This document shows positions 1 through 6,828 of a DNA stretch of 10,692 nt, piece by piece. The stretch lies in NCBI GenBank assembly GCA_964637695.1, contig CAZWVF010000071.1, positions 1-10,692 of the forward strand, read 5' to 3'. This DNA comes from JAGLTZ01 sp964637695. Lineage in GTDB: Bacteria > Blakebacterota > Blakebacteria > Blakebacterales > Blakebacteraceae. A program made the position numbers and the translations under genes. The notes under the pieces were generated by a model. It was not told where the DNA came from and made no database searches. It was given only the letters and a program-made list of their open reading frames with translations. How positions within the stretch are numbered: the first letter of the stretch is position 1; the number at the start of each line of letters is the position of its first letter.

Positions 1-2511
1 GTGGTGGTCCCCGTAGTAGCTGACCAGATCGGTCATGGGAGCGCCGGCAACCGCTGCGGCAAACATGCCGTGGGTGTTCGTCGCGACAAAGGATGTGTTG
101 AAACCACCCATGGAATGGCCGACGATACCGATCCGCTCGGGATCCACCACACCCATCTCGATCACTTTCTCCACGGCCGCTGAGATACACTCCACCACCG
201 ACCATCCCGGCTGCCGCGTTCTGAAGACGATATCCGGCTGCAGGACGAAGTACCCCTGGCTCATGAATACGGCGGTGTTGTAGTAGCTTCGGTCGGAGGG
301 CGCTACGTAGCGGTGGACGTTCTGTGAAAGCCGCTCGTAGTTGTAAACGATCATGGGGTATTTCTTTTCCGGTTCATACGCGGCCGGGTAAATCAATGCG
401 CCCTGAAGCCTTCGGCCTTTGTCGGTCACGTACTCGATCAACTCACTGCGTCCCCAGGCAAAGTCGCCCTGGAACGGATTGGTTGTCGTCACCTGTCTGG
501 CGTCGCTCAGGTCGGAACCCGCGACGAAGATGTCGGGCGAGTCATCATAGGCCTGTACAATGTATCCGTATACGTCGGCATCTTCGGCCTTCGCGAGGGA
601 GCCAACGTTCTTGTCGAGCCAGACCAGGCGCTCGACCCTCCTGCCAGGCCGGAGAAGTCCGTAGCCCGATTGTTTCGTCCATTCCCCATACAGGCTGAAA
701 TACATGGGCTCGTCTAGATCGACCCACTCATAGCCTCGGGACGACGAACCAGAGGCTCCCCTGCCCCCCCGATCAGGCCTGATCAGCCGATGCCGGACCT
801 GTTCCGAAGCACCATCCGTCAGACGCTTGGCACCTGATCCGTCCGATGCGAGAGACCAGAGGTCGTATTTGTCGTAGAGGAGAACAGTGGCATCATCTTC
901 GGTCCAGCCGGCAACACCGAACGGCGGCTTCTGGAGACGATCCGGATATACCTTGGACGTCTGGTCCGATTCTTCATTGATAAAGGACACCGGAGCGGAT
1001 TCGGTGATATTCGTGACTGCCCGAGTGGTCAGATTGATCGTCCAGTAGTGCCCATCGTCCAGAAAGAGCAGATACTCTCCGCCCGGGCTCGCCTGAACAT
1101 ACCGGTCGTTAATGTTCTCCATGAGCCGGGTGCGGTCGCCGGTGGTGATGTCCTGGAGATAGAGATCGGCACCAGGACGACCGATCGATCGCTCCATGGC
1201 GTAACTGGACCATTCCGTAACGAAGGCGAAGTCCGAATGTCGAATGGGTGTTACCCGCTCTTCGATCTGGTCCTGACCAAGCTGCACGAACCCGCCGCTC
1301 TCGAGGTTCCAGGCGGCCAGCATGTTCCTTCGCCGATTCTGACTCGCTTGGACCTTCTGCCTGGGCATGACGAAGACGTCGGTCCAGTGCCAGATCTCTA
1401 CGGATGAGGGATCTTCCGCTTCAATGTCATCCTCCCCTTCTTCCGGCGGGACGATCCTGTCCTCCCAATCCGCGATCCCGAGAAAGAGCATGCTTCCGTC
1501 CGGCGACCATGAGAGTCCGCGGTAATTGACGGTCCTCATACCCGCCGGGAAGTTGGGATCGGCAGTGGGATCATAGGAGTGCATGACCTCTTTTCTTCCG
1601 AGGCCGGTCCAGGCAATAACGACTTCGGCGGGGCCTTCCTTGCCATCGTCGTCTTTACTGCGGAGCACAGCGAGATCAGGGGCATCGTCCCGCCATGACA
1701 GGTTGGAATAGACGGCATCTGAGGACTCCAGGACGCGCAGCACGGACGTCTCCGGGTCATAGAGGTGCACACCATTACCGATTCTGTCTTCAGTGCTGAT
1801 GATCATGGCCAGAAGGTGACCGTCCTCAAGGTCCTGCCAGGTGAACTGTGATACGTTTCCGAACGTCATGTCCTGCCCGGTCGCCAGATCCCGTATGAGA
1901 ATCGTGGCACCTGGATCTCCCTCCTGCACTCCGCCCGGGCCACCCCCAGAAGACTCCCTGCTCCTCTCCGGCGGGTAGCGTCTCATGGCAAGGTAGGCGC
2001 CGTCGGGGCTGAAAGTGAACGAGGCGATGCCATTGACCGCTGACGTCTCCCCCGTCTCGAGGTTCCTCAGACCGAGGTTGTCCTGAACCGGTTTGTCGCT
2101 TTCTCTCAGCTTTTCCCTCTCAGCTTCGGATTGACCGATGCGGCAGGCGATCCACTTCGAATTGGACGAGTACACCGGCCGGCTGCCGAATTCGATCACT
2201 GCCGTCGTGCCATCGGCGAGTTTCGTGATGCGCAATTCGTTTTCCCTGTTGGTGCGGCTGATTCCATAAGCGATCCATCGACCATCGGGCGAGAGGCCAC
2301 CGCGGCTCCCGGCACGGGAGAGAGTCTCCCACTGGCCGAAGTCGGCGAATCCCGGCGGCTGCGCATCCTGTCCCCGTTGCGCTTGAACCAGAGTGGGCAG
2401 GAGGAAGAGGAGGAGTATTGCAGTTTCCAGACCGGGAATCGGCCTGAGCTGGAGGCAGGAGAGAAAAGAGTGGATGCGGTTTCCGCGCACTGGAACTGGA
2501 TGGGTATTCAT
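1..2511 (-). CDS. Exported S9 family (prolyl oligopeptidase-type) serine peptidase, 3' end missing
   Basis: Seen: reading the minus strand from an ATG at 2511, the frame stays open for 837 codons to the left edge, so the C-terminus lies outside the window. AGGAG at 2525-2521 stands 9 nt before this ATG. The N-terminus is a signal peptide with a long n-region (Arg9, Arg12, Arg23), a hydrophobic core around residues 30-42 and likely cleavage after Ala44. Residues about 60-600 carry repeated beta-propeller-like motifs (LSPDGRWIAYG, FSPDGAYLAM, LSWSPDGSMLFLG). The alpha/beta-hydrolase domain starts near 690 (LQGALIYP, YPMIVYNY) and holds GHSMGGF with nucleophile Ser800. The catalytic Asp and His should lie past the edge. 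Known: the propeller of S9 enzymes restricts access to the active site to short peptides. Inference: a periplasmic or secreted oligopeptidase or dipeptidyl-peptidase-like enzyme. Exact specificity cannot be told. The family call is firm. Confidence 0.93.
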   Translation of the reverse strand, partial: MNTHPVPVRGNRIHSFLSCLQLRPIPGLETAILLLFLLPTLVQAQRGQDAQPPGFADFGQWETLSRAGSRGGLSPDGRWIAYGISRTNRENELRITKLADGTTAVIEFGSRPVYSSNSKWIACRIGQSEAEREKLRESDKPVQDNLGLRNLETGETSAVNGIASFTFSPDGAYLAMRRYPPERSRESSGGGPGGVQEGDPGATILIRDLATGQDMTFGNVSQFTWQDLEDGHLLAMIISTEDRIGNGVHLYDPETSVLRVLESSDAVYSNLSWRDDAPDLAVLRSKDDDGKEGPAEVVIAWTGLGRKEVMHSYDPTADPNFPAGMRTVNYRGLSWSPDGSMLFLGIADWEDRIVPPEEGEDDIEAEDPSSVEIWHWTDVFVMPRQKVQASQNRRRNMLAAWNLESGGFVQLGQDQIEERVTPIRHSDFAFVTEWSSYAMERSIGRPGADLYLQDITTGDRTRLMENINDRYVQASPGGEYLLFLDDGHYWTINLTTRAVTNITESAPVSFINEESDQTSKVYPDRLQKPPFGVAGWTEDDATVLLYDKYDLWSLASDGSGAKRLTDGASEQVRHRLIRPDRGGRGASGSSSRGYEWVDLDEPMYFSLYGEWTKQSGYGLLRPGRRVERLVWLDKNVGSLAKAEDADVYGYIVQAYDDSPDIFVAGSDLSDARQVTTTNPFQGDFAWGRSELIEYVTDKGRRLQGALIYPAAYEPEKKYPMIVYNYERLSQNVHRYVAPSDRSYYNTAVFMSQGYFVLQPDIVFRTRQPGWSVVECISAAVEKVIEMGVVDPERIGIVGHSMGGFNTSFVATNTHGMFAAAVAGAPMTDLVSYYGDHH

Positions 2512-2520
2512 CGGGCTCTG

Positions 2521-2525
2521 CTCCT
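2521..2525 (-). promoter_or_regulatory. Ribosome binding site of the S9 peptidase gene
   Basis: AGGAG on the minus strand, 9 nt before the ATG at 2511. It fixes the start: no other in-frame start nearby has a comparable site. A 5-bp inverted repeat (CGAGT/ACTCG, 2538-2554) lies 12 nt further upstream and could form a small leader hairpin. Confidence 0.6.
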
Positions 2526-2679
2526 ACGTTTTCATGGCGAGTACATGAAACTCGATTAATGGTCCGAGAATATTACATCGCCCCGGTACACGTAAATATC
2601 CAAGTCACTTTGTCCTCTGAGTAGAAGAGAGAAGCCCCCCGAGGATCACGTCTCATCAGCTCCAGGCGGACACCCTGCT

Positions 2680-2731
2680 CTCCTGTAACTTCACTCCAAA
2701 CCCGTATAAGGCGCGGGCCGGGGTGCCGCCT
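2680..2731 (-). repeat. Dispersed 52-bp repeat, copy 1 (upstream of the S9 peptidase gene)
   Basis: This stretch aligns without gaps to 6624-6675. By hand count 44 of 52 positions match, and the core around CCGTATAAGGCGCGG is nearly identical. Read on the minus strand, both copies can be translated in one shared frame into similar peptides (GGTPARALYGFGV here, GGTPVRALYGFRV in copy 2). Here that frame has no start codon: a TGA precedes it, and an ATG with a good Shine-Dalgarno sequence at 2764 is in a different frame. The copy lies about 170 bp upstream of the S9 start, in the same orientation as copy 2 relative to the M1 gene. The rest of the 2512-2792 gap holds no gene I can support. Confidence 0.75.
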
Positions 2732-2792
2732 CCGATCCAGGATTGTGGAGCTCCCGGATCTCATTCCTCCGACACTTCAGATTTGGGCAGAG

Positions 2793-4043
2793 TCACGGAC
2801 CAAGTGCACCAACCGGAATGACCGCCACGGCATCGTCCCGTACGTAGCCATAGCCGGTCCCGACGATTACGGCCATGACAGCCGGGGTTCCGCACCTGCT
2901 GGTGTCAACCCGCTCGGCAAACTTCAGCAGGTTCGATACCCCCTCCTCCACATATCCCGTTCCGAGCTTGACCTCGAATGCCGCCCAGCGACCATCCGCT
3001 GTCTCCACGATTGCATCGATCTCCAGATTGGTGTTGTCACGGTACTGGAAGACTTCAGCATCAACCGCCTGGGCATAGACACGCAGATCGCGGACGACCA
3101 GCGATTCGAACAGCAGGCCGAGCAGGTTCAGGTCCTTCAGCAAACGGTCCGGTGTGGCCCGAAGCGAGGCTACTGACAGGGATGGATCCACGAAATGACG
3201 CTTCGGTGCGCGTCGCAGGATCGACTTTGAGCGCAGGTGGGGCGCCCAGGCTGGTTGATCCTCCACGATCATGAGGCGCTCAAGTATCGCCAGGTAATCT
3301 CGCACCGTATCGTCATCCAGCGCGCCATCGGCACCTCCGGCATCAGCCGCGAGGGTTGTCGCTGCTGCATATGTCGACACGTTGCGTGCCAGCGACCTCA
3401 GCAGCCGACCGACCTTCTCGGGATTCCGACGTGTCCGGTCAACTCGCCCCACATCGACACGACGGATCTCCTCAAGATAGTCCCGTACCGCCTGTAACGA
3501 CTGATGCGTGTTGTAGCTGAGGAAACCCGGCCAGCCTCCTACCGCGACACGTTCTGAGATATCGGTGACAGTTAATCCGGGATCGGGGCATCGGGGAGGT
3601 TTACCACTGAGCAGTCCCTGCAGTGACACGGTTCCGTTGGCGTGTCCTGTCTCGAACAATGTCATCGGCCGCATACGGAGGCGAGTAAGCCGTGCGGCTC
3701 CGGTGTGTCGCGTGATATCATCGGCCGGAACGGCCGATCCGGTCAGGATGAACTGACCGGGCTTTCCGCGGTCATCCACAGCGCGACGAATGTGATTCCA
3801 GATGGCCGGCTCCAACTGCCATTCATCGATGAGACGAGGTATCTCGCCATCGAGCACCAGTGCAGGATCGACTACGACAGCCTGGCGGGCGTTTTCATCC
3901 ACATCCAGAAGCACCTCACTGGCAGCTATCTGTCTGGCCGTGGATGTCTTCCCACATGCCTTGGGACCTTCTATGACGACAGCGCCTGTCGAGGAAAGGC
4001 GTGTGGCCAGTTCTGCATCAACTACACGGGTACAATAGGTCAT
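2793..4043 (-). CDS. AAA_14/DUF4143 family ATP-binding protein
   Basis: Seen: 416 aa. The Walker A motif GPKACGKTS is at 26-34, the family-typical Walker B LIDEWQ at 71-76 (Asp73, Glu74), and a sensor-1-like FILTGS at 98-103. A helical segment at about 205-262 (DDTVRDYLAILERLMIVED) matches the winged-helix part of this family. The C-terminal DUF4143 domain has a PD-(D/E)XK-like pattern, EIDAIVE (Asp343) followed by FEVKLG (Glu357, Lys359). The ATG at 4043 has a weak AGAGAG site 5 nt upstream. Known: this is a widespread cytoplasmic AAA family of poorly defined function, patchily distributed among bacteria and archaea. Inference: probably a self-contained accessory gene. The tandem repeats and promoter upstream suggest autoregulation. 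Length is normal and no disruption is visible. The DUF4143 endonuclease-like residues are suggestive only. Confidence 0.9.
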   Translation of the reverse strand: MTYCTRVVDAELATRLSSTGAVVIEGPKACGKTSTARQIAASEVLLDVDENARQAVVVDPALVLDGEIPRLIDEWQLEPAIWNHIRRAVDDRGKPGQFILTGSAVPADDITRHTGAARLTRLRMRPMTLFETGHANGTVSLQGLLSGKPPRCPDPGLTVTDISERVAVGGWPGFLSYNTHQSLQAVRDYLEEIRRVDVGRVDRTRRNPEKVGRLLRSLARNVSTYAAATTLAADAGGADGALDDDTVRDYLAILERLMIVEDQPAWAPHLRSKSILRRAPKRHFVDPSLSVASLRATPDRLLKDLNLLGLLFESLVVRDLRVYAQAVDAEVFQYRDNTNLEIDAIVETADGRWAAFEVKLGTGYVEEGVSNLLKFAERVDTSRCGTPAVMAVIVGTGYGYVRDDAVAVIPVGALGP

Positions 4044-4129
4044 TGGTACTCTCTTTCTAGGCTGGCCAGGCCTTGTCCGGAAGGGCTGTTACAGCGTTAT
4101 GAGACAAGACATTCTGATCTGATAACAGG

Positions 4130-4218
4130 GTGATTGTATGATCGCAATCGGGAGATTGCAACAATAATAACCGTGATATTGTAATGATTATAATCGGGAT
4201 AATGTAATGACCGTAATC
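4130..4218. repeat. Tandem 23-bp imperfect repeats (about 4 units) upstream of the AAA/DUF4143 gene
   Basis: On the plus strand the units are 4130-4149 (20 bp, shorter), 4150-4172, 4173-4195 and 4196-4218 (23 bp each), directly abutting. Each opens with a GTGAT/GGGAT/GGGAG-like start, has an A/T-rich middle (TTGTAATGA type) and closes on TAATC, CAATC or AACC. Units three and four are closest, sharing GTAATGA and TAATC at the same offsets. Unit three contains the palindrome GATTATAATC. The array is far more A/T-rich than its surroundings. Length and phasing are like protein-binding operators or iterons. It overlaps the predicted promoter of the ATPase gene and ends 86 bp before that gene's start. 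Confidence 0.75.
4133..4161 (-). promoter_or_regulatory. Sigma70-like promoter for the AAA/DUF4143 gene, inside the repeat array
   Basis: Read on the minus strand: -35 box TTGCAA (4161-4156; 4 of 6 consensus bases), 17-nt spacer, -10 box TACAAT (4138-4133; 5 of 6). Transcription would start near 4126 and give a leader of about 80 nt before the ATG at 4043. The boxes fall in repeat units two and one, so a protein bound to the repeats would compete with RNA polymerase. Assignment assumes an Escherichia coli-like housekeeping sigma factor. Confidence 0.5.
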
Positions 4219-4267
4219 AGTTCAAATCTAACGAGCAAACAACATCGAGGGAGAGTCGATATCGAGA

Positions 4268-4293
4268 ATACCCCCTCCCCTTCAGAGGGATAT
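4268..4293 (-). terminator. Candidate stem-loop downstream of the M1 peptidase gene (second of two)
   Basis: On the minus strand ATATCCCTC can pair with GAGGGGGTAT around the loop TGAAGGG, with one bulged G and one T-G pair. It lies about 33 nt past the M1 stop. No clear T-run follows, so intrinsic termination is uncertain. Confidence 0.3.
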
Positions 4294-4301
4294 GAAGAAT
4301 C

Positions 4302-4322
4302 CGCCACCGTCGTGAAGTGGCG
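4302..4322 (-). terminator. Candidate terminator hairpin right after the M1 peptidase gene
   Basis: A perfect 6-bp GC-rich stem (CGCCAC/GTGGCG) with a 9-nt loop begins 3 nt past the stop codon on the minus strand and is followed by a modest T-containing tail (GATTCTTCAT). Position fits a terminator for the M1 gene; the weak T-tract keeps confidence low. Confidence 0.4.
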
Positions 4323-4325
4323 ACC

Positions 4326-6371
4326 CTACCGGCCTCCTCCTTCCGTCCCTGTCCCACGGGGCCATACGTTGTCCGAGGGGTCCCTGTCTGGGAAACGCCC
4401 GTGGGGATCCAGGGTGATCCGCTCGATGGCTCTCCCTCCGAAGTCCAGCCTCGCCTGGAATGTCCTGCTTCCTGAGAACCATACGTCCACCGGCCAGGTA
4501 ACCAGGGCGGTGTGGTCGTCCACCATCTCGGCATTGGGTATGGCCCGGACAGGTGGTCCGCTCTCGGCCAGCTCGACGGAGAGCACCACCGGAGAGGGCA
4601 TCTGCCCGTCCTGGCGGACCGTCACGGTGGTCGTGGAACCCGAGGTAGTCACGTCCTGGATGGAGCCGTCCACAGACTCGGTGGTGAAGAGCCAGTAGTA
4701 CCAGAACCAGCCCAGGTCCCGCCCCAGGGCGTTGTTCATGAAGAACATGTAGTCCCAGGGCGAGGGGTGCTTGAAGCGCCAGGCATGGGCGTACTCGCTC
4801 ATGGCCCGCCACACCTCCGCGTCCCCCACGATTCCACCCAGCATTGAGAGCATGAGGGGCGCCTTTGAGTATGCCTGGAACGAGTACATGGGACCGCCGT
4901 GATTGGCGTTCCACATAAGGGGTCCCTCACGCTCGTCGCCACTTGTGCGTCCGTACCTCTGACCTATGCCGTCGAAGCTGACGGCCCGGCCCCGCACATC
5001 CGCATTCGAGAGTATGTTCATGTACTGGTTGAAACCCTCGTCCATGAAGCCGTACCAGGTCTCGTTGGTGCCCACCATCATGGGCCACCACTGGTGGCCT
5101 ATCTCGTGGTCCTCGGCTCCCCGGGAGGACATGATAAGCATGGGGTACTCCATGCCCGTATCGGGTCCGTCCACCATGGTGAGCTTTGGGAACGCATAGG
5201 GCATCCACAGATTCGAGTAGAACTGGAGGGCGTGGCGGCCGGTCTCGTCGGCGCCGGCGAAGCGCGTGGAGTCCGCCTGCAGATACATCCACTCGAAGGG
5301 GATGGTCTCGCCCCCCGGGATGGACACTCGGGTGGCCTCCCACACGTACTGGTCCGATGTCGCCCATGCGAAGTCGTTGACGCTGTCGGCAACGAAATGC
5401 CATACGAGGCGGTCGCCCGCTGCCGTGGCGCTCCCCGCTCCGAACTCGTCGGGGCCCACGATGGTACGCGTCTCCTTGGAGTCCAGCACTTTGGAGAGCC
5501 GCTGCCGCACCATGGGACTCAGAACCTCCTCACCGTTCTGGAGCATGCCCGTGGCACCCACGATGAATCCGGCAGGTACGTCGATGTGCACGTCGAAACT
5601 ACCGAAGTTGTGGTAGAACTCGGACGGGCCCAGGTAGGGCTCCTGGTCCCAACCCCGCAGGTCGTCGTAGACCGCCACCTGGGGGTACCACTGTGCCACC
5701 TGGAAGAGGCTGTCCCCCCAGGCACCCATGCGCAGGCTCCGGCCCCCCTTCACGGAGGGAACCCTGAAGTTCCATTCCACGTCCAGCGTGACCGAATCCC
5801 CGGCGGGGATGGGGTCTTTGAGCTGGATGACGCCGGACGTCGTCTCGAGCCCGCCGACAAAAGTCTGCTCAGGTCTGGTGGGCGCCGCTCTCCGTCTTCC
5901 TCTTCCTCTCCGTCCCCTCCGCGGCGGTCGGTAGTCCAGGTCCACGGCCTGACCGTCCACGGCGATGGCCGTGACCACCATGCCGTCCGTGATGTCGGGC
6001 ACCGCTACCGCCCGGGCCGCGTTGGCCCGGAAGATGTTCTGCTCGAGGCGTAGCACGATGGCGCTCAGCTCGCCGGGGCTGTTGTTGTCGATGACGATCG
6101 TCTCGCGAGCGGTAAGCATGCCCGTGGAGGGTTCAAGACGGGCGTCGATGGTGTAGTCGACCCCCAACTGCCAGTAGTTGGCCCCAGGTGTCCCCGTGGT
6201 GTCCCGCGTCCCCGCCGCGAAGGCGCTGCGGATCATATTGGTCAGTGGGATGTCGCGGCGAATGGCCCGCTCGGGGGGCACCTGGGCGGCAGCGGGAGAG
6301 GACGCCACGAACAGGGCGGGAAGAACGGTCATGACGAGCAGAAACACGAGGGCGGATGGACGTTGAGACAT
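4326..6371 (-). CDS. Exported M1 family zinc metallopeptidase (aminopeptidase-like)
   Basis: Seen: 681 aa. A signal peptide (hydrophobic 8-24, then SSPAAAQ, cleavage near residue 30) directs export. The zinc site is HEIGHQWW (His422, Glu423, His426) with the third ligand Glu445 in FMDEGFNQY, exactly 18 residues after His426, as the gluzincin pattern requires. GMEYP at 406-410 stands in place of the classical GAMEN exopeptidase loop. Tyr501 in YSKAPLML fits the transition-state tyrosine. AAGGAG (6386-6381) lies 9 nt before the ATG. Known: M1 enzymes trim N-terminal residues from peptides. Inference: a periplasmic or secreted aminopeptidase. Odd: a strongly basic low-complexity insert at about 148-162 (RPPRRGRRGRGRRR) in the N-terminal domain. 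C- and G-ending codons look more dominant here than in the neighbouring ATPase gene. Confidence 0.93.
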   Translation of the reverse strand: MSQRPSALVFLLVMTVLPALFVASSPAAAQVPPERAIRRDIPLTNMIRSAFAAGTRDTTGTPGANYWQLGVDYTIDARLEPSTGMLTARETIVIDNNSPGELSAIVLRLEQNIFRANAARAVAVPDITDGMVVTAIAVDGQAVDLDYRPPRRGRRGRGRRRAAPTRPEQTFVGGLETTSGVIQLKDPIPAGDSVTLDVEWNFRVPSVKGGRSLRMGAWGDSLFQVAQWYPQVAVYDDLRGWDQEPYLGPSEFYHNFGSFDVHIDVPAGFIVGATGMLQNGEEVLSPMVRQRLSKVLDSKETRTIVGPDEFGAGSATAAGDRLVWHFVADSVNDFAWATSDQYVWEATRVSIPGGETIPFEWMYLQADSTRFAGADETGRHALQFYSNLWMPYAFPKLTMVDGPDTGMEYPMLIMSSRGAEDHEIGHQWWPMMVGTNETWYGFMDEGFNQYMNILSNADVRGRAVSFDGIGQRYGRTSGDEREGPLMWNANHGGPMYSFQAYSKAPLMLSMLGGIVGDAEVWRAMSEYAHAWRFKHPSPWDYMFFMNNALGRDLGWFWYYWLFTTESVDGSIQDVTTSGSTTTVTVRQDGQMPSPVVLSVELAESGPPVRAIPNAEMVDDHTALVTWPVDVWFSGSRTFQARLDFGGRAIERITLDPHGRFPDRDPSDNVWPRGTGTEGGGR

Positions 6372-6374
6372 TGT

Positions 6375-6689
6375 TCAGGGCTCCTTCACGGATGTGACGA
6401 TGTACGGAAGCTGTGAAGCGCACCCGGAGTGTAGGGGGTGGGTGGGGAACAGGCAAGACACTGTTAGCCCGCCGTCCGCCGGGGCCAGGACCCTGGCATC
6501 CGCCACCGGCGTGATGTGATCATGGAAGAGTCTGTACAGAGGGTTGTTCGTAAAACGCCTCGGATGATAACCCACAATCGTCTGAGCAGGGGGAGGGTGA
6601 AGGGAGGCATCGGGCGCCCTGATCTCCTGAATCCTCACTCTGAATCCGTATAAGGCGCGGACCGGAGTGCCGCCTTCAGCAATGCTCAT
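6375..6689 (-). CDS. Doubtful 104-codon ORF upstream of the M1 gene
   Basis: Not a family I recognise. In favour: GGAG stands 6 nt before the ATG at 6689, the stop codon falls 3 nt before the M1 ATG (operon-like spacing), and the N-terminal part (GGTPVRALYGFRVRIQE) resembles the same-frame translation of repeat copy 1. Against: the composition looks like translated non-coding DNA (many His, Pro and Arg, no clear secondary-structure pattern), no domain or signal peptide is visible, and the stop codon overlaps the M1 leader by chance as easily as by design. It could be an uncharacterised small protein, a leader peptide, or a relic. Confidence 0.25.
   Translation of the reverse strand: MSIAEGGTPVRALYGFRVRIQEIRAPDASLHPPPAQTIVGYHPRRFTNNPLYRLFHDHITPVADARVLAPADGGLTVSCLFPTHPLHSGCASQLPYIVTSVKEP
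6484..6497. repeat. Short inverted repeat GCCAGG-AC-CCTGGC
   Basis: Perfect 6-bp arms with a 2-nt centre, about 115 bp upstream of the M1 start. The 2-nt centre is too short for a normal RNA hairpin loop, so a dimeric-repressor operator is the more natural reading, if it is functional at all. Confidence 0.3.
6624..6675 (-). repeat. Dispersed 52-bp repeat, copy 2 (upstream of the M1 peptidase gene)
   Basis: Gap-free partner of 2680-2731, same strand. In the best 41 bp (6635-6675) only five positions differ, and three of these are third codon positions in the shared minus-strand frame. In this copy the frame is joined to an ATG with a Shine-Dalgarno sequence at 6689. The copy lies about 250 bp upstream of the M1 start. 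Confidence 0.75.
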
Positions 6690-6828
6690 TCATGACTCCA
6701 CTGCTGAGAACTCATATACCTTTTCTGACATTCTTTTCAGAGAAGTGTAAGTAGGATAATTGTAGAGACCGGACCATGATTTTCAGGAACACCAGCATGT
6801 TTTGAATTCACGTCGAATGGAGATAAGA

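Larger units (their letters stand above)
6372..6828. other. Intergenic region between the divergent M1 and DUF1080-like genes
   Basis: This 457-bp stretch separates the minus-strand M1 gene from the plus-strand secreted-protein gene and must hold both promoters. It contains repeat copy 2 (6624-6675), a palindrome (6484-6497), and a doubtful minus-strand ORF (6375-6689). The part from about 6710 to 6800 is more A/T-rich. It has GATAAT at 6755-6760, a possible plus-strand -10 box without a good -35, and TATATG near 6720-6715 on the minus strand, a possible -10 box with CTGAAA 16 nt upstream. Neither promoter is convincing. I see no RNA gene here. Confidence 0.5.

Noticed and set aside
1048..1407. 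Plus-strand frame of 119 codons opposite the S9 gene, and similar plus frames over 1-2560
   Set aside because: The minus-strand frame is open across the whole stretch and encodes a coherent S9 peptidase, so these are shadows.
2573..2764. A 63-codon minus-strand frame between the S9 and ATPase genes
   Set aside because: It has a good ribosome binding site but no recognisable protein pattern, and the repeat within it shows similarity to copy 2 only in a different frame.
4130..4218. CRISPR array
   Set aside because: The units abut with no spacers, are imperfect, and no cas gene is present.
4207..4698. A plus-strand open frame starting in the repeat array
   Set aside because: Most of it is antisense to the M1 3' end; its translation is Ser/Pro/Thr-rich with no family pattern and no ribosome binding site was seen.
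4899..6053. A 384-codon plus-strand open frame opposite the M1 gene
   Set aside because: It mirrors the M1 codons and is rich in Val, Gly, His and Pro with low-complexity Ser/Pro runs, which is the usual antisense shadow of a GC-rich gene. The minus-strand frame has signal peptide, zinc motif and ribosome binding site.
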